Source: Streptomyces canus 299MFChir4.1
GTDB lineage: Bacteria > Actinomycetota > Actinomycetes > Streptomycetales > Streptomycetaceae
Assembly: GCF_000383615.1 (NCBI RefSeq)
Contig: NZ_KB911603.1
Coordinates: 1 to 64,000 of the forward strand
Length of the DNA stretch: 64,000 bases
Reading direction: 5' to 3'
Below, one piece after another: positions 57,719 to 64,000 of the stretch (positions are counted from its first letter, which is position 1; each line of letters begins with the position of its first letter). The notes under the pieces were generated by a model, which made no database searches, had not been told where the DNA came from, and worked only from the letters and a program-made list of their open reading frames with translations. A program made the position numbers and the translations under genes.

Positions 57719-58783
57719 ATGAGACTGAGAACCGCACTCGGCTCCACCGCCTCCGTCGTCTGCGCACTGACGCTGCTCAGCGCCTGCAGCAGCGGCTCCG
57801 GCACCACCGCCTCGTCGAGCGGCAAGCCGCTCGTGGGCGTCGACTACCCGCGGTCCGACACCGACTTCTGGAACTCGTACATCAAGTACACGCCCCAGTC
57901 GGCCAAGGAGCTGGGGCTGGACCTGAAGACCACGAACTCCCAGAACGACGTCGCCAAGCTCACCGCCAACGCGCAGACGTTCATCAGCCAGGGCGTCAAG
58001 GGCATCGCGATGGCTCCGCAGGACACCGCCGCCATCGCGCCGACGCTGGCGCAGCTGGAGGCCAAGAAGATCCCGGTCGTCACCGTCGACACCCGGCCCG
58101 ACAGCGGCAAGGTGTTCATGGTGGTGCGGGCCGACAACCGCGCCTACGGCGAGAAGGCCTGCCAGTACCTCGGCACCAAGCTCGGCGGCAAGGGCAAGGT
58201 CGTGATGCTGGAGGGCGGCCTCGACTCCATCAACGGCCGTGACCGCACCGAGGCGTTCAACGACTGCATGAAGAAGAACTACCCCGGCATCAAGGTGTTC
58301 GGCGAGGCCACCAACTGGGACGGCGCGGTCGCCGCACAGAAGCTCCAGACGGACCTGACCGCCAACCCGGACATCAAGGGCGTCTACATGCAGTCCAGCT
58401 TCGCCCTGGCCGGCACGCTCCAGGTCCTCAAGCAGAAGGGCCTGTTGGTCGACCCGAAGGACAAGAAGCACGTCTTCGTCGTGTCCAACGACGGCATCCC
58501 CGAGGAGCTCAAGGACATCGCGGCCGGCCACATCGACGCCACCGTCTCCCAGCCCGCGGACCTGTACGCCAAGTACGCCCTGTACTACCTCAAGGCCGCG
58601 ATCGACGGAAAGACCTTCAAGCCCGGCAAGACCGACCACGACAGCACCATCATCCAGGTCCGCGACGGACTGCTGGAGGACCAGCTCTCCGCTCCCCTGG
58701 TCACCGTCGACGGCGGCACCTACGGCGGCGTGCCCAGCGTCAAGAGCGACGACACCTCCCTGTGGGGCAACAACCTCGGCTGA
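57719..58783 (+). CDS. Ribose/rhamnose-type sugar-binding lipoprotein, probably for L-fucose
   Basis: A 354-residue periplasmic-binding-protein-like (Peripla_BP_4) lipoprotein, lipobox LLSACS. The mature protein has the RbsB-like pattern (VGVDYPRSDTDFWNSYIKYT, GVKGIAMAPQDTAAIAPTLA, IPVVTVDTRPDSG, ASFALAGTLQ-type hinge). The ligand is inferred to be L-fucose from the downstream fuconate enzymes and the divergent fucosidases; this is not visible in the binding residues. GAGGAAG precedes the ATG. Its stop is 47 bp before the ATPase gene. Confidence 0.87.
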   Translation: MRLRTALGSTASVVCALTLLSACSSGSGTTASSSGKPLVGVDYPRSDTDFWNSYIKYTPQSAKELGLDLKTTNSQNDVAKLTANAQTFISQGVKGIAMAPQDTAAIAPTLAQLEAKKIPVVTVDTRPDSGKVFMVVRADNRAYGEKACQYLGTKLGGKGKVVMLEGGLDSINGRDRTEAFNDCMKKNYPGIKVFGEATNWDGAVAAQKLQTDLTANPDIKGVYMQSSFALAGTLQVLKQKGLLVDPKDKKHVFVVSNDGIPEELKDIAAGHIDATVSQPADLYAKYALYYLKAAIDGKTFKPGKTDHDSTIIQVRDGLLEDQLSAPLVTVDGGTYGGVPSVKSDDTSLWGNNLG

Positions 58784-58830
58784 CCTGCCCTCTCGGGCAT
58801 CCAACGGCTCACCACTACAAGGCGGTTGAA

Positions 58831-60396
58831 ATGAGCGACGGGGAGCGAGCAGTCACCCCCGCGCCCGCCCCGGCGGACGACGGACGGGCCCCCGCGACCC
58901 CGCCCGTCGTCGAGGCGACGGGCATAGTCAAACGATTCGGACCGACCGTGGCCCTGAACGGCGCCCGGATCACCATCAGGCCGGGCGAGACCCACGCACT
59001 CGTCGGCCGCAACGGAGCCGGCAAGTCGACCCTGGTCTCCGTCCTGACGGGCCTGCACGCCCCCGACGAGGGCACGGTCACCTTCGGCGGGGACCCCGCC
59101 CCCCGGCTCAGCGACCGCGACGCCTGGCGCCGGCGCGTGGCCTGCGTCTACCAGAAGTCGACGATCATCCCCACGCTGACCGTCGCCGAGAACCTCTTCC
59201 TGAACCGTCACCACCACGGCCCCAACCGGCTGATCAGCTGGACCGGCGTGCGCCGCCGGGCGCAGGAGCTCCTCTCGACCTGGTCGGTGGACGTCGATCC
59301 GCAGTCCCCGGCCGGCGAACTCAGCGTCGAGCAGCGGCAGTTCGTCGAGATCGCCCGGGCGCTGTCCTTCGGGGCCCGGTTCATCATCCTCGACGAGCCC
59401 ACCGCACAGCTCGACGCGGCGGCCATCAACCGGCTCTTCGACCGCATCCGCGAACTGCAACGCCAGGGCGTGACCTTCCTGTTCATCAGTCACCACCTGC
59501 AGGAGGTCTACGAGATCTGCGACATGGTGACGGTGTTCCGCGACGCCCGGCACATCGTCACCGCCCCCGTCGCGGACCTCCCCCGCACCGAGCTGGTCGC
59601 CGCCATGACCGGCGAGGCGGCCGCCGACCGGCAACAGGCGCGGTCGAGCACCGTCGACCCCGCCGCCGCCCCCGCGCTGTCCGTGCGGGATCTGGGCGGT
59701 GACGGCACATACGAAGACGTCACCTTCCAGGTGGGCGCCGGCGAGATCGTCGGCCTCGCCGGTGCCGCCGCCAGCGGACGCACCGAGGTCGCCGAGACCG
59801 TCGTAGGGCTGTGGGCGGCCGCCACCGGCGAGGTGGAGATCGCCGGGCGGCGGCCCCGGCCGGGCAGCGTGCCCGCCGCGCTCGCCGCCGGCGCCGGGTT
59901 CGTCCCCCAGGACCGGCACCACCAGGGCTTCGTGCCCGACATGTCGATCGCCGACAACGCCACCCTGTCCGTGCCCCACCGGCTCGGCAGGAACGGCCTC
60001 CTCAGCCGTGACCGACGCGACCGGCTCGCCGACAACATGATCGAGAAGCTGGCGATCAAGACGCCGGGCCCCGAGCTGCCCGTCTCCTCCCTGTCCGGAG
60101 GCAACCAGCAGAAGGTCGTCATGGCCCGCGCCCTGGCCGACGACCCGCGGCTGCTGGTCCTGATCAACCCGACCGCGGGCGTGGACGTGCGCTCCAAGGA
60201 GTTCCTCCTCGGCAAGGTCGAGGAGACCGCCCGGACCGGCACCGGAGTGCTCATCGCCTCCGACGAACTCGACGACCTGCGGATGTGCGACCGGATCCTG
60301 GTGATGTTCCAGGGCCGGGTCACGACCGAGATAGCCCGCGGCTGGCACGACCACGACCTCGTGGCCGCGATGGAAGGAGTGGACCTCAATGCCTGA
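58831..60396 (+). CDS. Sugar ABC transporter ATP-binding protein (RbsA-type, two domains)
   Basis: A 521-residue CUT2-type ATPase with two ABC halves. The first has Walker A ALVGRNGAGKSTLV, LSVEQRQFVEIARAL and Walker B FIILDEPTAQLD. The second has a degenerate P-loop (GLAGAAASGRTEVAE), typical of RbsA, and the signature LSGGNQQKVVMAR followed by LLVLINPTAGVD, where Asn-Pro replaces the usual Asp-Glu-Pro. The N-terminal 25 residues are Pro/Ala-rich. The permease start overlaps its stop by 8 bp. Confidence 0.92.
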   Translation: MSDGERAVTPAPAPADDGRAPATPPVVEATGIVKRFGPTVALNGARITIRPGETHALVGRNGAGKSTLVSVLTGLHAPDEGTVTFGGDPAPRLSDRDAWRRRVACVYQKSTIIPTLTVAENLFLNRHHHGPNRLISWTGVRRRAQELLSTWSVDVDPQSPAGELSVEQRQFVEIARALSFGARFIILDEPTAQLDAAAINRLFDRIRELQRQGVTFLFISHHLQEVYEICDMVTVFRDARHIVTAPVADLPRTELVAAMTGEAAADRQQARSSTVDPAAAPALSVRDLGGDGTYEDVTFQVGAGEIVGLAGAAASGRTEVAETVVGLWAAATGEVEIAGRRPRPGSVPAALAAGAGFVPQDRHHQGFVPDMSIADNATLSVPHRLGRNGLLSRDRRDRLADNMIEKLAIKTPGPELPVSSLSGGNQQKVVMARALADDPRLLVLINPTAGVDVRSKEFLLGKVEETARTGTGVLIASDELDDLRMCDRILVMFQGRVTTEIARGWHDHDLVAAMEGVDLNA

Positions 60397-61429
60397 AACC
60401 GTCCTCGCGGACACAGCCGCCAAGGCCGCGGAACCGAAGCAGAGGCGCACCGCGCTGCTCGGCGGCCGGATCCCCCTGGCCCGGCTGCGCGACCTCGCCC
60501 TCGTCCCCGCGATCGTCGTCATCGCGATCGTCGGCCAGATCGTCAACCCGGTCTTCCTGCAGACGGACAACCTCATCAACGTCCTGCAGACCATGTCCGA
60601 GATGGCCCTGCTGGTCCTCGCCCAGACGATGATCCTGATCGTCAAGAAGATGGACCTGTCGCTGGAGTCCACCATGGGCCTCGCCCCCGGTGTCGCGGCC
60701 TGGCTGGTCGTCCCGGCCGGCGCCGGACACGGACTCGGCCTGCTCTCCGGTGGCTGGGCGATCCCCGTCACCCTGGCCGTGGGCGCGCTGGTCGGCGTGA
60801 TCAACTCGCTGCTGATCATCCGCTTCGGCCTCAACGGCTTCATCGTCACCCTCGGCATGCTGATCGTGCTGCGCGGCATCCTCACCGGCATCTCCGGCGG
60901 CCAGACGTTCTTCCAGCTGCCGCAGTCGATGCTCTACCCCGGCACCGCGCAGTGGTTCGGGATGCCCGCCTCCATCTGGATCTGCCTGGCCCTGTTCGCC
61001 GTCGCCATCGTGGTCCTCGGCTGGACCAGCTTCGGCCGCTCGCTGTACGCCATCGGCGGCAACGTCGACGCGGCCAAGGCCGCCGGCATCCGCACCGACC
61101 GGGTGCTGTGGATCGTCATCGTCACCGGCAGCGTGCTCGCCGCCGTCGCCGGACTGCTGCTCTCCGGACGCCTGGCCTCCGTCGCCTCCGCACAGGGCAA
61201 CGGCTACATCTTCACCGTCTTCGCCGCCGCCGTCATCGGCGGGATCAGCCTCAACGGCGGCAAGGGCACCATGTTCGGCGCGTTCTGCGGCATCCTGCTG
61301 CTCTTCATGATCCAGAACGTGCTCACCCTGGGCGGCGTCCCCGCCCAGTGGATCGGCGCCCTCAACGGCCTGATCATCCTGGTCGCCCTCGCCATCTCCC
61401 GGATCACCGGCGGCAAGGTCCAGGACTGA
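60389..61429 (+). CDS. Sugar ABC transporter permease (RbsC-type)
   Basis: A 346-residue permease with about nine to ten hydrophobic helices and the BPD_transp_2 pattern: NVLQTMSEMALLVLAQTMIL, LINSLLI-like GVINSLLIIRFGLNGFIVTL, and GGNVDAAKAAGIRTDRVLWI, the coupling loop. It forms the channel of the presumed L-fucose importer. The ATG at 60389 overlaps the ATPase stop. A hairpin follows at 61433. Confidence 0.92.
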   Translation: MPETVLADTAAKAAEPKQRRTALLGGRIPLARLRDLALVPAIVVIAIVGQIVNPVFLQTDNLINVLQTMSEMALLVLAQTMILIVKKMDLSLESTMGLAPGVAAWLVVPAGAGHGLGLLSGGWAIPVTLAVGALVGVINSLLIIRFGLNGFIVTLGMLIVLRGILTGISGGQTFFQLPQSMLYPGTAQWFGMPASIWICLALFAVAIVVLGWTSFGRSLYAIGGNVDAAKAAGIRTDRVLWIVIVTGSVLAAVAGLLLSGRLASVASAQGNGYIFTVFAAAVIGGISLNGGKGTMFGAFCGILLLFMIQNVLTLGGVPAQWIGALNGLIILVALAISRITGGKVQD

Positions 61430-61432
61430 CCC

Positions 61433-61454
61433 GGGCGGCCGTCGCCGGCCGCCC
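61433..61454 (+). terminator. Hairpin between importer and catabolic genes
   Basis: GGGCGGCC (61433-61440) pairs with GGCCGCCC (61447-61454), 6-base loop, 3 bases after the permease stop. It may attenuate read-through or protect the importer mRNA. Confidence 0.5.
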
Positions 61455-61523
61455 GTCCCGCGCCGCGTTCACCGCTCGTCGCAAGGGGCCCGATTCCCCC
61501 TTGCCGTCACAGGAGTTGCCGCC

Positions 61524-62849
61524 ATGTCCTCCACCCCGCCCGCATCCGCCCGCATCACCGCCCTGGACGTCCTGGACGTGCGGTTCCCCACCTCCGAACA
61601 CCTCGACGGCTCGGACGCGATGAACCCCGAGCCCGACTACTCCGCCGCCTACGTCGTGCTGCGCACCGACGCCGGCGACGGACTGGAGGGCCACGCCCTC
61701 GCGTTCACCACCGGCCGCGGCAACGATGTCCAGGCCGCCGCCATCGCGGCCCTCGCCCCGCACGTGGTGGGCCTGTCCGTCCAGGAGGTCTGCTCCGACC
61801 TCGGAGCCTTCTCCCGCTCCCTCGTGCACGATCCCCAACTGCGCTGGCTGGGCCCGGAGAAGGGCGCCATCCACATGGCCACCGGCGCGGTCGTCAACGC
61901 CGCCTGGGACCTGGCCGCCAAGCGCGCGGGCCTGCCCGTGTGGCGGTTCCTCGGCGAGATGTCGCCCGAGGACCTGGTCGCGCAGGTCGACTTCCGCTGG
62001 CTCAGCGACGCCCTCACCCCCGAGGAGGCGCTGGAGATCCTCCGCCGTGCCGAGCCCGGCCGCCAGGAGCGCGTCGCCCGTCTGCTGGAGCGCGGCTACC
62101 CCGCCTACACCACCACCCCCGGCTGGCTCGGCTACTCCGACGAGAAGCTGGCCCGCCTCGCCCGCGAGGCCGTCGCCGACGGCTTCACCCAGATCAAGCT
62201 GAAGGTCGGCGCGGACCTGGAGGACGACATACGGCGCATGCGCACCGCCCGCGAGACGGTCGGCCCGGACATCCGCATCGCCGTCGACGCCAACCAGAGA
62301 TGGGACGTCCAGCCCGCCATCGACTGGATGCGCGCCCTCGCCCCCTACGACCCGTACTGGATCGAGGAGCCCACCTCCCCCGACGACATCCTCGGCCACG
62401 CCGCCGTCCGCAAGGCCGTCAGCCCGGTCAAGGTCGCCACCGGTGAGCACATCGCCAACCGGGTCGTCTTCAAGCAGCTCCTGCAGGCCGGCGCGGTGGA
62501 CATCGTGCAGATCGACTCCGCCCGGGTCGGCGGCGTCAACGAGAACATCGCGATCCTGCTGCTCGCCGCGAAGTTCGGCGTGCCGGTCTGTCCGCACGCC
62601 GGAGGGGTGGGCCTGTGCGAGATGGTCCAGCACCTGTCGATGTTCGACTACGTCGCCGTCTCCGGCACCACCGAGGACCGCGTCATCGAGTACGTCGACC
62701 ACCTGCACGAGCACTTCGTCGACCCGGTCCGCATCAGCGACGGCCACTACCTCGCGCCCGCCCTGCCCGGGCTGAGCGCGCAGATGCACCCCGCGTCCCT
62801 CAAGGAGTACACCTACCCCGACGGCCCCGTGTGGACGGCCCGTGTCTGA
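61524..62849 (+). CDS. L-fuconate dehydratase (enolase superfamily)
   Basis: A 441-residue mandelate-racemase-group enzyme that removes water from L-fuconate to give 2-keto-3-deoxy-L-fuconate. Catalytic lysine region FTQIKLKVGADLEDD, metal ligands in AVDANQRWD, WIEEPTSPDD and VATGEHIANR, and the C-terminal CPHAGGVGLCEMVQHL are as in characterised FucD enzymes. The N-terminus ITALDVLDVRFPTSEHLDGS is a strong family match. It lies downstream of the importer, 94 bp after the permease stop, with a plain ATG start. Related galactonate or rhamnonate dehydratases are less likely given the neighbours. Confidence 0.93.
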   Translation: MSSTPPASARITALDVLDVRFPTSEHLDGSDAMNPEPDYSAAYVVLRTDAGDGLEGHALAFTTGRGNDVQAAAIAALAPHVVGLSVQEVCSDLGAFSRSLVHDPQLRWLGPEKGAIHMATGAVVNAAWDLAAKRAGLPVWRFLGEMSPEDLVAQVDFRWLSDALTPEEALEILRRAEPGRQERVARLLERGYPAYTTTPGWLGYSDEKLARLAREAVADGFTQIKLKVGADLEDDIRRMRTARETVGPDIRIAVDANQRWDVQPAIDWMRALAPYDPYWIEEPTSPDDILGHAAVRKAVSPVKVATGEHIANRVVFKQLLQAGAVDIVQIDSARVGGVNENIAILLLAAKFGVPVCPHAGGVGLCEMVQHLSMFDYVAVSGTTEDRVIEYVDHLHEHFVDPVRISDGHYLAPALPGLSAQMHPASLKEYTYPDGPVWTARV

Positions 62850-63741
62850 CGCCCACACCCTCGTCGACGCCCACCACCACGTGTGGGACCTGGACATCCG
62901 GCCGCAGTCCTGGCTCGACGAGCCCGGACACGAGCCGATCAGCCGCAGCTTCGGCACCGAGGACCTGCGCACGGCCGCGACCAGGCCGATCGCGGGCCGG
63001 CGGCTGGAGCGCACGGTGCTCGTCCAGTGCGTGGCCTCGGTCGACGAGACCCGCGAGTTCCTCGCCCTCGCCGACGGCGACCCGCTCATCGGCGCGGTCG
63101 TCGGCTGGGCCGACCTCACGTCCCCGGCGATCGGCGACGTACTCGACGCTCTGCGCGCCGGGCCCGGCGGTACGTATCTGCGGGCCGTACGTCACCTCGT
63201 CCAGGGCGAGTCCGTTGCCGCCTGGCTGCAACGGCCTTCGGCGGAGCGGGGACTGCGGGCGGTGGCCGAACGGGGTCTCGGGTACGACCTGCTGATCCGC
63301 GACCACCAGTTCCCCCAGGCGATCCGCCTGGCCGAACGCCTCCCCGGCCTTCCCCTGGTCCTCGACCACGCCGGCAAACCGCCCATCGCCCAAGGCGACC
63401 TGGGCGACTGGGAGCGGGGCGTGCGGCGGCTGGCCGCGCATCCCCAGGTGCGGTGCAAGGTGTCGGGCCTGGTCACCGAGGCCGACCACGAGAAGTGGTC
63501 CGTCGACGACATCCGGCCGGTGTGGGAGGTCCTGCTGGCGGCCTTCGGCACGGACCGGCTGATGTTCGGCTCGGACTGGCCGGTCTGCGTCCTCGCCGGC
63601 GGCTGGAACCGCTGGGCCGCCACCGTCGAGGAACTCCTGGACGGCTGCTCCGCCGCCGAGACCGAGGCGGTCCTCGCCGGTACCGCCACCACGTTCTACG
63701 GCCTCGGCCCCGCTCGAAGGAAGGAGCGCACCGCATGCTGA
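62842..63741 (+). CDS. L-fuconolactone hydrolase-type amidohydrolase
   Basis: A 299-residue amidohydrolase_2 protein, the lactonase family that opens L-fucono-1,5-lactone formed by L-fucose dehydrogenase. Metal-site motifs are VDAHHHVWDL, LDHAGKPPI and MFGSDWPVCVLAGG. COG3618 lactonases share this layout. It starts at a GTG (62842) overlapping the dehydratase stop by 8 bp, and its stop overlaps the FucU start, so the three are co-translated. The match of pathway and position makes fuconolactone the most likely substrate. Confidence 0.9.
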   Translation: MSDAHTLVDAHHHVWDLDIRPQSWLDEPGHEPISRSFGTEDLRTAATRPIAGRRLERTVLVQCVASVDETREFLALADGDPLIGAVVGWADLTSPAIGDVLDALRAGPGGTYLRAVRHLVQGESVAAWLQRPSAERGLRAVAERGLGYDLLIRDHQFPQAIRLAERLPGLPLVLDHAGKPPIAQGDLGDWERGVRRLAAHPQVRCKVSGLVTEADHEKWSVDDIRPVWEVLLAAFGTDRLMFGSDWPVCVLAGGWNRWAATVEELLDGCSAAETEAVLAGTATTFYGLGPARRKERTAC

Positions 63742-64000
63742 TGACCGAACTCCTGCACCCGGGCATCCTCGAAGCCCTGGCGGGCGCCGGGCACGGCGCC
63801 CGGGTGCTGCTCGCCGACGGCCACTATCCGGCGAGTACCGCCACCGGCCCGCGTGCCAGGACCGTCCACCTCAACCTGGCGCCGGGTCTGCTGGACGTCA
63901 CCACCGTGCTCGACGTCCTGCTGCGGGCTCTGCCCGTCGAGTCGGCGCACGTGATGGTGCCGCCCGAGGGCGAGCCGGAGCCCCCGGCCATCGCCGAGTA
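63735..64000 (+). CDS. FucU/RbsD-family L-fucose mutarotase, cut by window edge
   Basis: The first 88 codons of a FucU-like protein (full length about 140). The N-terminus TELLHPGILEALAGAGHGA and LADGHYPAST is diagnostic of the RbsD/FucU fold; the histidine near the start is catalytic. It interconverts alpha and beta L-fucose, feeding the dehydrogenase. AAGGAAGGAG lies 8 bases before the ATG at 63735; ATG at 63741 is an alternative. It overlaps the lactonase stop. L-fucose dehydrogenase and the later 2-keto-3-deoxyfuconate steps are not in the window. Confidence 0.9.
   Translation, partial: MLMTELLHPGILEALAGAGHGARVLLADGHYPASTATGPRARTVHLNLAPGLLDVTTVLDVLLRALPVESAHVMVPPEGEPEPPAIAE

Noticed and set aside
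1..64000. tRNA, rRNA, CRISPR, phage or integrative-element signatures
   Set aside because: No cloverleaf, repeat-spacer pattern, integrase or attachment-site duplication was recognised by eye.

Overview
The window is high-GC chromosomal DNA from a Streptomyces species. The evidence is extreme GC bias at third codon positions, an SsgA-family sporulation protein, a WhiB-like protein, a small two-domain laccase (SLAC/EpoA), Tat-dependent secreted hydrolases, many GTG/TTG starts in tightly overlapping operons, and rare TTA (bldA-type) codons. From memory (not checked), the order ssgD - GPP34 - ABC-F - wblH - VOC - LacI - SLAC - LigD-type polymerase - ligase - pcaV - pcaIJFHGBL matches the SCO6722-SCO6697 stretch of S. 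coelicolor. The rest looks lineage-specific.

Layout. 1-5.0 kb: a TnpB-related gene cut by the left edge, endonuclease V, small conserved genes, a secreted beta-propeller protein, ssgD, a decayed PEP-mutase/isocitrate-lyase-family pseudogene and a GPP34 protein. 5.1-13.2 kb: an ABC-F ATPase with a long leader, a double-HTH MerR regulator, a DDAH-like hydrolase, an acyl-ACP desaturase behind a tandem operator array, wblH, a VOC protein and a LacI regulator. 13.3-20.1 kb: a copper/redox cluster. Laccase plus an ornithine-cyclodeaminase-like gene diverge from a ThuA/sugar-dehydrogenase protein coupled to a cupredoxin-DUF1080 protein, and each arm carries one TTA codon. 20.1-24.6 kb: a LigD-type polymerase diverging from an ATP-dependent ligase, an alcohol dehydrogenase and a DUF3048 lipoprotein. 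24.6-31.7 kb: the complete protocatechuate branch of the beta-ketoadipate pathway, with MarR regulator pcaV divergent from pcaIJFHGBL.

31.7-43.9 kb: an SDR, a large MalT/LAL-like ATPase lacking its DNA-binding domain, DUF2510 proteins, a TetR regulator facing PAP2 and DMT membrane genes across a 16-bp-period operator array, a Tat-exported phospholipase C and an MFS symporter. 43.8-52.5 kb: an eight-gene operon on the minus strand (sugar-binding lipoprotein, two permeases, carboxylesterase, ROK regulator, pyranose-oxidase-like GMC enzyme, deaminase-like enzyme, TIM-barrel epimerase). It looks like an uptake-and-oxidation route for an unknown glycoside. 53.0-64 kb: an L-fucose locus with two secreted GH29 fucosidases facing a ribose-type ABC importer, L-fuconate dehydratase, a fuconolactonase-type amidohydrolase and a FucU mutarotase cut by the right edge.

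Together, the right half is specialised for extracellular glycan and aromatic use: secreted enzymes release sugars, ABC systems import them, and oxidative enzymes funnel them into central metabolism. No tRNA, rRNA or CRISPR array was seen. The single transposon-related feature is the partial gene at the left edge.
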